Below the pieces are notes generated by a model that saw only the letters and a program-made list of their open reading frames with translations, ran no database searches and was not told the DNA's origin. From positions 1-7,352 of the forward strand of contig JAGLEA010000143.1 of assembly GCA_023145315.1 (NCBI GenBank): a stretch of 7,352 bases of DNA, read 5' to 3'. A program made the position numbers and the translations under genes. Below are positions 1-5,737 of this stretch, one piece after another. The DNA comes from Psychrilyobacter sp. Lineage in GTDB: Bacteria; Fusobacteriota; Fusobacteriia; Fusobacteriales; Fusobacteriaceae. Position 1 is the first letter of the stretch. Every line of letters begins with the position of its first letter.

Positions 1-4
1 TTAC

Positions 5-559
5 CTATCCAACTTTTGCTGTTAATTCATCTATTCTTTCTTTTAAATCTTCATCTCTTGAATCTATTTCATAAGCTGCAATAAACTCTTTTAGAGCTTT
101 TTTACATCTCCCCATTCTTTCATATTTAATTGCAAACTCAATATGAGCTAGATAGATATCAAAATCTAAAAATATTGCTAAATCATACATTCTAATAGCA
201 TCTAAGATCATCCCTGATCTAGCATATGAATTACCTAATAAAAAATATACAAATGGTGCTTTAGGGTCTATATCTAATGCTTTATTAAGCATTTCTATAG
301 CAGAATCATAATCCTCTTGCTCGTAATATAGATAACCTAAGTAACCCATATATTGTGCTTTTCCAGGTTTATGTTTTAATATTTCTTTATAAACTTTTAT
401 GGCTTTTTCTGTTTTCTTTTGGAAGCATAAAATTGTTCCTAATTCTTCTAATATTTCAATATTTTCCGAATCAAATATCAAATTAGATCTTAGATCTAAA
501 ATTCTTTCATCTAAATTTTCATTTTCACTTATATCCCTAAATATTGCTGTTCTTAGCAT
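5..559 (-). CDS. Small tetratricopeptide-repeat (TPR) protein, function unknown
   Basis: The 184-residue product is built almost entirely of TPR helix pairs, at about residues 33-66, 67-100, 101-134 and 135-168. The second and third show the classic pattern: G-x-L-Y-Y at 75-79 followed by A-I-E-x-L-x-K-A-L-x-I-D-P at 87-99, then L-G-x-x-Y at 108-112 followed by D-A-I at 120-122. There is no signal peptide, membrane segment or enzymatic domain, so it is probably a cytoplasmic protein-interaction scaffold. The ATG at 559-557 has a strong GGAGGA site 7 nt upstream. The stop codon is TAG at 7-5. The gene begins 25 bp after glmS on the same strand with no hairpin between them, so co-transcription is likely. 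Fold assignment is confident; partner and role cannot be read from the sequence. Confidence 0.88.
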   Translation of the reverse strand: MLRTAIFRDISENENLDERILDLRSNLIFDSENIEILEELGTILCFQKKTEKAIKVYKEILKHKPGKAQYMGYLGYLYYEQEDYDSAIEMLNKALDIDPKAPFVYFLLGNSYARSGMILDAIRMYDLAIFLDFDIYLAHIEFAIKYERMGRCKKALKEFIAAYEIDSRDEDLKERIDELTAKVG

Positions 560-565
560 CTCTTA

Positions 566-572
566 TTCCTCC
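566..572 (-). promoter_or_regulatory. Ribosome binding site of the TPR gene
   Basis: The minus strand reads GGAGGAA from 572 to 566, then a short spacer to the ATG at 559. It lies within the 25-bp gap after the glmS stop codon. The TPR gene can therefore be translated independently from a glmS read-through transcript, and this site supports the chosen start. Confidence 0.75.
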
Positions 573-584
573 GTTTAATGGTCA

Positions 585-2411
585 TTATTCTACAGTTACA
601 GATTTGGCCAAATTTCTCGGTTTATCTACGTCTAATCCTCTATTTATTGCAGCATAGTATGCTATAAATTGTAACGGAACTACATTTATTACGGGTGAAA
701 ATAATTCATCTATTTCAGGTAAATAAATAACCTCATCTGATATTTTAGAGATTTCTTCATCTCCAAGTGTTGCAAGTGCCAATATCTTCCCTGATCTAGC
801 TCTAACTTCCTCTATATTTGATTTAACTTTTTCATATGTATCACTTTTAGTTGCTATTGCTATTAATGGACACTCCTCGCTTATCATAGCAATTGGTCCG
901 TGTTTTAATTCTCCAGATTGATATCCTTCAGCATGAATATATGAGATTTCTTTTAATTTTAGAGCTCCTTCATAAGCTATAGCCGTATTCATATTTCTAC
1001 CTATAAACATACTTGATCTTGCACTGTCTAATACTCTAGTTTTTAACTTTATGTCCTCTTCAATATCTAATACTTTTTCTACCATATTAGGTAATTTTTT
1101 TAAATTTTCAACTATATAATTTCTTCTTTTATCATCTAATATATTTTTCTTTTCCCCTAGATATAGTGTTAAGATATAAAGTGCTATTAGTTGTGCTATA
1201 AAGGCTTTTGTAGAAGCTACACCAATCTCTAACCCTGCATTAGTATATATCGTTCCATCAGCTTCTCTCGATATTGTACTTCCCATTACATTTATAATCC
1301 CTATAGCTTTTGCACCACTTTTCTTTGCTTCTCTAAGTCCTGCTAGTGTATCAGCAGTTTCTCCAGATTGAGATATTAATATTACTAAATCAGTTTTATT
1401 TATTATTGGATTTTTATATCTAAATTCAGAAGCTACTTCTACTTCTACAGGAATTCTTAACTCCTGCTCAATTATAGCTTTCCCTACTAGTGCAGCATGG
1501 TAAGATGTTCCACAGGCTACCATATGTATCTTTGTTATATTTTCTAATTCTTCCTTAGTCAGTGTCATTTCTTCGATAATAGCACTATTTCCCTTTATTT
1601 TTCCTTTTAGCGTTTCTGCTATAACTCTTGGTTGCTCGTGGATCTCTTTTAGAGTAAAGTATTCATATCCACCTTTTTCAGCAGCTTCTAAATCCCACTC
1701 TATTTCTGTCTCTTCAGTACTTTTTTCATTTTTTTCTAAATCCCATATTTTTATTTCATCTTGTTTTAAAGAAGCTACATCTCCATCTTCTAAAAAAATT
1801 ACCCTATTAGTGTACTCTAAGATTGCAGGTACATCTGAAGCTATATATTTTTCATTTTCTCCTAACCCTATTACTAATGGCGACCCCTTTCTAGCTGCTA
1901 CCAATAAATCTGGTTCATCACTAGATATAACTCCGATAGCATAGGCACCTTCTAATATAGGTAGTATTTTAAATACCGATTCTACTAAATTTCCAGTAAA
2001 ATTTGCATCTAATAAATGAACTATTACCTCTGTATCTGTATCTGATAAAAATTCATATCCTTTATTTACTAATTCTTCTCTTAATTCTGCATAATTTTCT
2101 ATAATTCCATTATGAACTAAAGATAATTTATTACTCTTTGAATTATGAGGGTGTGAATTTTTAGTACTAGGAACTCCATGAGTTGCCCATCTTGTATGTC
2201 CTATTCCTATGTGACCAGATACTTCAACACCTTTTAAAACTTCCCTTAAGTTAGCTAATTTACCAACAGATTTATAAGTTTGAATCTCTTGTTCCTTTCC
2301 TAATATAGATATTCCAGCAGAATCATAACCTCTATACTCTAATTTTGATAATCCGCTATACAAAACTTCCTTAGGTGACTTTTCACCTATATACCCTACA
2401 ATACCACACAT
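585..2411 (-). CDS. glmS: Glutamine--fructose-6-phosphate aminotransferase (isomerizing), glucosamine-6-phosphate synthase
   Basis: GlmS makes glucosamine-6-phosphate from fructose-6-phosphate and glutamine, the first committed step toward UDP-GlcNAc for peptidoglycan and lipid A. The 608-residue length matches the family. The N-terminal Ntn-type glutaminase domain starts MCGIVGY, so Cys2 becomes the catalytic N-terminal residue after Met removal. It also shows EYRGYDSAG (25-33), HTRWATHG (72-79), VHNGIIENY (99-107) and SDTDTEV (123-129). The C-terminal half carries two SIS sugar-phosphate isomerase domains. The first has the ACGTSYHA and SQSGETADT loops and ASTKAF; the second has HAEGYQSGELKHGP, which holds the catalytic Glu and His region. 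The protein ends DKPRNLAKSVTVE, the conserved C-tail with the fructose-6-phosphate-binding Lys. The ATG at 2411-2409 is preceded by AAGGAG. No frameshift or missing key residue is seen. Control by the upstream ribozyme fits this product exactly. Confidence 0.99.
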   Translation of the reverse strand: MCGIVGYIGEKSPKEVLYSGLSKLEYRGYDSAGISILGKEQEIQTYKSVGKLANLREVLKGVEVSGHIGIGHTRWATHGVPSTKNSHPHNSKSNKLSLVHNGIIENYAELREELVNKGYEFLSDTDTEVIVHLLDANFTGNLVESVFKILPILEGAYAIGVISSDEPDLLVAARKGSPLVIGLGENEKYIASDVPAILEYTNRVIFLEDGDVASLKQDEIKIWDLEKNEKSTEETEIEWDLEAAEKGGYEYFTLKEIHEQPRVIAETLKGKIKGNSAIIEEMTLTKEELENITKIHMVACGTSYHAALVGKAIIEQELRIPVEVEVASEFRYKNPIINKTDLVILISQSGETADTLAGLREAKKSGAKAIGIINVMGSTISREADGTIYTNAGLEIGVASTKAFIAQLIALYILTLYLGEKKNILDDKRRNYIVENLKKLPNMVEKVLDIEEDIKLKTRVLDSARSSMFIGRNMNTAIAYEGALKLKEISYIHAEGYQSGELKHGPIAMISEECPLIAIATKSDTYEKVKSNIEEVRARSGKILALATLGDEEISKISDEVIYLPEIDELFSPVINVVPLQFIAYYAAINRGLDVDKPRNLAKSVTVE

Positions 2412-2418
2412 AATTTTA

Positions 2419-2425
2419 CTCCTTC
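2419..2425 (-). promoter_or_regulatory. Ribosome binding site of glmS
   Basis: The minus strand reads GAAGGAG at 2425-2419, 7 nt before the ATG. It sits only about 11 nt downstream of the ribozyme 3' stem, separated by an A-rich run. It therefore stays on the 3' cleavage product together with glmS. Confidence 0.8.
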
Positions 2426-2436
2426 TATTTTTTTTT

Positions 2437-2589
2437 ACAGAAGAAAAAGGTCACTAGAAGATGTTTGTCATAATCATCACTGATTAATTTTGTTTCTTCT
2501 TTAGGTTGTGACAACCTCCAGGGTACCCGCCGAATATTTCGATTTCCCTAGTCCTCGTCTACTATTAATGATTTAATAGTTCTGGCGCT
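2437..2589 (-). ncRNA. glmS ribozyme/riboswitch (glucosamine-6-phosphate-activated self-cleaving RNA)
   Basis: The minus strand carries the hallmark core of the glmS ribozyme in the leader of glmS. It starts A|GCGCCAGAAC, with cleavage expected between A2589 and G2588. P1 is a perfect 8-bp hairpin (ACUAUUAA at 2580-2573, loop AUCA, UUAAUAGU at 2568-2561), followed by the conserved GACGAGG at 2559-2553. The conserved AUCGA and UUCGGCGG segments come next, with P2 strands CUAGGG and CCCUGG. The 3' accessory domain is also present: P3 pairs AGAAGAAA (2500-2493) with UUUCUUCU (2446-2439), and P4 is a 5-bp hairpin (AAUCA/UGAUU, 2485-2472) capped by a GUGA GNRA-type tetraloop. In the studied Bacillus homologue the metabolite is a cofactor for cleavage and the cut mRNA is degraded. 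Class is near certain; the exact 3' edge is approximate. Confidence 0.97.
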
Positions 2590-2624
2590 ATTTTTTCTTT
2601 TTCTTTTTCCTACTGTATATAAAT

Positions 2625-2653
2625 ATAGTATAAAATATTATATCTATTGTCAA
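2625..2653 (-). promoter_or_regulatory. Putative sigma70-type promoter of glmS-TPR operon
   Basis: On the minus strand a perfect -35 hexamer TTGACA lies at 2653-2648. With a 17-bp spacer the -10 would be TACTAT at 2630-2625. A better-scoring hexamer TATACT at 2632-2627 overlaps it but gives a 15-bp spacer, so the exact -10 is uncertain. Transcription would start near 2618, leaving a purine-rich 5' leader of about 30 nt before the ribozyme cleavage site. This is the typical arrangement for a short removable leader. Confidence 0.7.
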
Positions 2654-2830
2654 CTAAGTGTTTCTTATATTTTCCTTTGTTTTCAACAACTTTTTAGCTT
2701 TTATTTTATTTTGGTGCAGTTTTAAAGTTTAAAATACTATTTTTTTACATATGTATAAATTATAAAGAAAATTAAGGCCTCTTTTTTAAAATTTAATATT
2801 CTATATTATTTCTATTAAAGACTGATTTTG
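2654..2830. other. AT-rich intergenic stretch with no assignable element
   Basis: This part of the divergent intergenic region, between the glmS promoter and the rightward promoter, has no ORF with a ribosome binding site. I see no tRNA-like fold and no GC-rich hairpin with a T-run. It contains A/T-only symmetry (TTTTAAA-G-TTTAAAA at 2720-2734) and a 10-bp palindrome TACATATGTA (2746-2755). Both are of a kind expected by chance at this base composition. It may serve as upstream activating DNA, but nothing shows that. Confidence 0.5.
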
Positions 2831-2859
2831 TTGATTATGAGTATAAAATAAAGTATACT
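2831..2859 (+). promoter_or_regulatory. Putative sigma70-type promoter of the barrel-ABC-LolA-like operon
   Basis: TTGATT at 2831-2836 is followed after exactly 17 bp by TATACT at 2854-2859 (5 of 6 to consensus). This predicts a start near 2866 and a leader of about 25 nt before the first gene's start at 2891. It is the best-placed hexamer pair upstream of the operon. An inverted repeat overlays its spacer and -10. Confidence 0.6.
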
Positions 2860-2860
2860 C
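2839..2860. promoter_or_regulatory. Inverted repeat over the promoter, candidate repressor operator
   Basis: GAGTATA (2839-2845) and TATACTC (2854-2860) are perfect 7-bp inverted half-sites separated by 8 bp, with centres 15 bp apart. The right half contains the -10 hexamer. A dimeric repressor bound here, for example of the TetR or GntR type, would block polymerase. No regulator gene lies within the window. A hairpin role is unlikely because the repeat lies mostly upstream of the predicted transcription start. Confidence 0.45.
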
Positions 2861-2875
2861 TAATATCAAATTAAG

Positions 2876-2881
2876 CAGGGG
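2876..2881 (+). promoter_or_regulatory. Ribosome binding site deciding the barrel gene start
   Basis: CAGGGG at 2876-2881 is the only Shine-Dalgarno-like sequence near the start. It abuts the first in-frame ATG (2882), which is too close. It is 9 nt from the second ATG (2891), which is therefore the probable start. Confidence 0.65.
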
Positions 2882-2890
2882 ATGATCTCT

Positions 2891-3865
2891 ATGAAAAGAA
2901 TTATTAATATTTTACTTTTTCTTATGTTATTTAATACTTCTTTTTCTCTTGAACCATTTTTAGAGTTAATTACTGACTACAGGTTACAAAATTATGAAGA
3001 AAGTTATCTTTATTATAGAGGTATTGGTGGGATAAAACACAGAAGTGATTTTTATTATACTGAAATATCTATTATAGGTGAGGAAGGATCTGATCCAGAG
3101 TTAGATCTTTTTAGGGGATATATAGAAGTATTTCATGAGGATTATAGTTTAGCAGTTGGTCGACAAACGTTAAATTGGGGTGTCGGATATATGTTTAACC
3201 TAGCTAGTGTTTTTGATATTAAAGAATTTATAGATCCAAAGTCTGAAAAATCAGGGACAGATTCTGCTATTTTTAAATATTCATCACCATCTATGGCACG
3301 TTTTGAACTAGCTTGGTTTAATAGTGATATATCACATAAGAATTTTGCTTCTCGTTATACTTTTTTAATAGATGATTTTGAATTTATGGGAAACTACTTC
3401 TATACTAAACAATTTTTTCATGAATCACGAAAGGTAGAAGAAAACAATAAAGTAGTTTTAGAAGTTAAGGGAGATATTGGAATTGGAATATGGGGACAAC
3501 TAGGATATGATGACTTCCAATCCAAAGATTATATAACTACAGTTTTAGGCGCTGATTATAATTTTGAATTACTAAATCGCTATATATATACTATTATAGA
3601 AACAGAATATAATGAATATATTAGTGGATTATTTCTATCATATAATTTTTCTCCTACAGAGAATACAAATTTTCAACAAGGATATAGCATTATCAACGAT
3701 GATTGGTTTATTACTAACGCTATAACTTATACTTACAATGATTATTTAGAATTTCAATTTTTATATAACTATTTTCATCAGAATGGCGTCCAAAAAATAA
3801 AAACAAATAATAACAAACAAAAACTTGAAAACGAGGTTACATTAAGAGCAATACTTTATTTGTAG
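2891..3865 (+). CDS. Outer-membrane beta-barrel protein, possibly DUF1302/porin-like
   Basis: The 324-residue product starts with a signal peptide: MKRIIN, a hydrophobic core at about 7-14, and probable signal peptidase I cleavage after SFS19. No lipobox Cys is present. The mature part has alternating aromatic/polar strands typical of a beta-barrel, for example YYTEISII, LEVKGDIGIGIWGQLGY and YLEFQFLYNYF, and ends in an amphipathic strand (EVTLRAILYL). The segment GRQTLNWG (90-97) with downstream FD and P116 resembles the GRQ-x-WG-x-N-x-D-P signature seen in DUF1302-like and export-type porins; this family link is a recollection, not a search. I chose ATG 2891 over ATG 2882 because the AGGGG site ends directly at 2881. 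That leaves 9 nt to 2891 and none to 2882, and 2891 gives a clean signal peptide. It is first in the operon, 10 bp before the ATPase, and so is the likely outer-membrane component of the pathway. Confidence 0.85.
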   Translation: MKRIINILLFLMLFNTSFSLEPFLELITDYRLQNYEESYLYYRGIGGIKHRSDFYYTEISIIGEEGSDPELDLFRGYIEVFHEDYSLAVGRQTLNWGVGYMFNLASVFDIKEFIDPKSEKSGTDSAIFKYSSPSMARFELAWFNSDISHKNFASRYTFLIDDFEFMGNYFYTKQFFHESRKVEENNKVVLEVKGDIGIGIWGQLGYDDFQSKDYITTVLGADYNFELLNRYIYTIIETEYNEYISGLFLSYNFSPTENTNFQQGYSIINDDWFITNAITYTYNDYLEFQFLYNYFHQNGVQKIKTNNNKQKLENEVTLRAILYL

Positions 3866-3875
3866 GAGGAATATC

Positions 3876-4565
3876 ATGGCATTAGTAGAAGTGAAAAACT
3901 TAAAAAAAACATATTCTAATGGAGTAATGGAAGTGCATGCAGTAAACGATGTATCTTTTTCTATTGAAAAGGGTGAATTCATAGTTTTAGCCGGTCCATC
4001 AGGTTCAGGGAAAACAACAACACTAAACTTAATAGGAGCTATGGATTCTATCTCAAGTGGTAGTGTATCGATAGAAAATTTAAGTTTAGCGACTCTTACT
4101 AAGGATGAAAAAGCAGATTTTAGAAGAGATAAGATAGGATTTATATTTCAAAACTTTAATCTTATACCTGTTCTTAGTGTATTTGAAAATTTAGAGTTTA
4201 TCCTAGAACTATCAAAAAAATATAATAAAGCAGAAAGAGGGATAAAAATAGAATCACTTCTAAAAAAATTAGATATTTGGAGTTTAAAAGATCGACGACC
4301 AGGAGAGTTATCAGGTGGACAACAACAAAGAGTTGCTATTGCTAGAGCTTTAGTCAAAGATCCTGTACTTGTACTAGCTGACGAACCTACTGCTAATCTA
4401 GATTCACATACAGGAGAAAGTGTTCTTAATCTTATGAAAAAATTAAATGTAGAAGATAATATAACTTTTATTTTTTCCTCTCATGATAATCTAATTATAG
4501 AGAGAGCAAAGCGTGTAATTAGGTTACGTGATGGAAAATTAGTTGGTGATTCAGATGCTACTTAA
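3876..4565 (+). CDS. ABC transporter ATP-binding protein, LolD/MacB type
   Basis: This is a 229-residue cytoplasmic ATPase expected to drive the two permeases encoded next. All nucleotide-binding motifs are intact: Walker A GPSGSGKTT (40-48), Q-loop Gln92 in GFIFQNFNL, signature LSGGQQQR (145-152), Walker B VLVLADEP (164-171) with catalytic Glu170, D-loop NLD (174-176), and switch His203 in SSHD. The sequence FQNFNLIPVLSVFENLEF after the Q-loop and the length are typical of the LolD/MacB/FtsE-like (mechanotransmission, type VII) ABC family. The ATG has an AGGAGG site overlapping the stop of the barrel gene, spacing 6 nt. Its 3' end overlaps the first permease start by 11 bp. The family is certain. 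LolD, MacB and YbbA-type functions cannot be separated by the ATPase alone. Confidence 0.96.
   Translation: MALVEVKNLKKTYSNGVMEVHAVNDVSFSIEKGEFIVLAGPSGSGKTTTLNLIGAMDSISSGSVSIENLSLATLTKDEKADFRRDKIGFIFQNFNLIPVLSVFENLEFILELSKKYNKAERGIKIESLLKKLDIWSLKDRRPGELSGGQQQRVAIARALVKDPVLVLADEPTANLDSHTGESVLNLMKKLNVEDNITFIFSSHDNLIIERAKRVIRLRDGKLVGDSDAT
4545..4551 (+). promoter_or_regulatory. GGTGATT ribosome-binding element before permease 1
   Basis: GGTGATT lies inside the 3' end of the ATPase coding sequence, 3 nt before ATG 4555 (GGTGA core 5 nt before). It is the only Shine-Dalgarno-like sequence here and decides the permease 1 start. The site is weaker than the AGGAGG used by the ATPase, so translation probably depends on ribosomes finishing the ATPase. 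Confidence 0.55.
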
Positions 4566-5733
4566 AATGGCTTTCAGAAATGTATTTAGGCATAAGATGC
4601 GTTCGATTCTTACATTAGTTTCCCTTGCTTTTGGTATTTTTATAATAATCATTGGTGTAGGTCTAAACCTAGGTATGGAGCGTCATATAATAAAAATTAT
4701 GAGAGATGTTGAGATTTCTGATTATAAACTTTATGAGAAAGGATATTTTGATGACAAATTTGAAAATAGTGATGATAGACTTGATTTTATGATTTCAAAT
4801 GAAGCCTCTAAAATTATTGATAATTATCAAAATAGTAAAAGAATTGTTTTTCAAGGAACTCTTTCGACTAGTTCTTTTGATTCTCCAGTTAATATAATTG
4901 GTGGTAATCAACAAGATGAGGAAGATTTATTTCATAGAAATTCTTACCTTATAGATGGAAAAAATGGTGTAGTTTTAGGAGTACACCTTGCTAAAACTCT
5001 AAATCTTTCTGTTGGTGATAGTTTCATCTTAAAAGGAACTACAAAAAAGGGAAGCTTAAATGCCAAAGATTTTGTTATTACAGGAATTATAAAATCTGGA
5101 CTAATGGCTTTTGATAACAGTACTATCCTTATTTCGAAACAAGAAATCGAAACATTCACAGAGGCATCGGGATTTAATGATGTTTCTCTAAAAGGTGAGA
5201 TAACAATAGAAGATAAAGAAGCATTAAAAAGTCTAGGTGTTGACGTTATTGGATATCGTGAAGAATTAGAAGATCTCATCTCTATTAGTCAATTAAAGAT
5301 AAAGATTACTTTTATATTTGGATCTATCATCTTACTTATGTCTAGTGTGGGTATTATAAATACCATGTTAATGGCAATGTTAGAAAGAAAAAAAGAGATA
5401 GGTATTCTCATGGCAAACGGTATAAAGCAAAATGTTATTTTAAAACTATTTATTTTTGAGGGTGCTTTAATGGGAACTCTAGGAAGTATCGTTGGTTTTA
5501 TCCTAGGTGGATCTCTACTCTATTACTATCAAATAGTTGGTATTGCTCTTCCAGAAGTAGCCGATAAAATGGGAACTACAATTCCTCTCTCAGATAGGAT
5601 ATATGGTTATTTTGATTGGAGACTGAATATCTTATTTTTAATCTTTGGTATTTTTATAGCAGTAATTTCTAGTTTTTATCCAGCTTATAAAGCTACGAAA
5701 CTAGAACCAATAGATGTCATATGGGACCGGTGA
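4555..5733 (+). CDS. ABC transporter permease, MacB/LolC-LolE/FtsX fold (subunit 1)
   Basis: The 392-residue inner-membrane subunit has the canonical topology. A short amphipathic start (MLLKMAFRNVFRHKMRS) leads to TM1 at about 17-40, then a large periplasmic domain at about 41-248 and three C-terminal helices at about 250-276, 295-325 and 357-378. After TM2, LERKKEIGILMANGIK (276-291) matches the conserved coupling segment of FtsX-domain permeases that contacts the ATPase. The tail YPAYKATKLEPIDVIW is also characteristic (A-x-x-A-x-x-x-x-P-x-x-x-I/L). The periplasmic domain includes IDGKNGVVLG and LSVGDSFIL, typical MacB core-domain elements. I prefer ATG 4555 over upstream TTG 4543, because GGTGATT at 4545-4551 gives a Shine-Dalgarno and the protein then begins like its partner. 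It overlaps the ATPase gene and so is probably translationally coupled. Likely pairs with subunit 2 as a LolCE-like heterodimer. Confidence 0.93.
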   Translation: MLLKMAFRNVFRHKMRSILTLVSLAFGIFIIIIGVGLNLGMERHIIKIMRDVEISDYKLYEKGYFDDKFENSDDRLDFMISNEASKIIDNYQNSKRIVFQGTLSTSSFDSPVNIIGGNQQDEEDLFHRNSYLIDGKNGVVLGVHLAKTLNLSVGDSFILKGTTKKGSLNAKDFVITGIIKSGLMAFDNSTILISKQEIETFTEASGFNDVSLKGEITIEDKEALKSLGVDVIGYREELEDLISISQLKIKITFIFGSIILLMSSVGIINTMLMAMLERKKEIGILMANGIKQNVILKLFIFEGALMGTLGSIVGFILGGSLLYYYQIVGIALPEVADKMGTTIPLSDRIYGYFDWRLNILFLIFGIFIAVISSFYPAYKATKLEPIDVIWDR

Positions 5734-5735
5734 TT
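5729..5735 (+). promoter_or_regulatory. GGTGATT ribosome-binding element before permease 2
   Basis: The same heptamer as before permease 1 spans the permease 1 stop codon (TGA 5731-5733) and precedes ATG 5738. It supports the chosen start and stop-start coupling of the two permeases. Confidence 0.55.
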
Positions 5736-5737
5736 AT

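Noticed and set aside
560..584. Terminator between glmS and the TPR gene
   Set aside because: The 25-bp gap has no stem-loop or T-run on the minus strand and is mostly the TPR ribosome site.
2720..2734. TTTTAAA-G-TTTAAAA inverted repeat as a terminator or operator
   Set aside because: Consists almost only of A/T pairs with a 1-nt loop, cannot form a stable stem, and is expected by chance here.
2746..2755. TACATATGTA 10-bp palindrome as an operator
   Set aside because: Short, not aligned with either promoter, and common at this base composition; no supporting second copy seen.
2882..2890. ATG 2882 as the start of the barrel gene
   Set aside because: The Shine-Dalgarno GGGG ends at 2881, leaving no spacing; ATG 2891 has proper spacing and gives a standard signal peptide.
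4148..4357. Antisense open frame of 69 codons within the ATPase gene
   Set aside because: It is a shadow of the conserved signature and Q-loop coding region, with no ribosome site and no recognisable protein character.
4543..4554. TTG 4543 as the start of permease 1
   Set aside because: Rare start without a ribosome site; ATG 4555 has GGTGA at the right distance and matches the N-terminus style of permease 2.
4944..5279. Antisense open frame of 111 codons within permease 1
   Set aside because: Lies wholly opposite a conserved permease gene; Ser/Pro/Phe-rich composition is typical of reversed AT-rich coding sequence.
5714..5737. ATG 5714 as the start of permease 2
   Set aside because: Would add eight residues unlike the family and has no ribosome site; ATG 5738 follows GGTGA and begins with the conserved MLKIAFKN.
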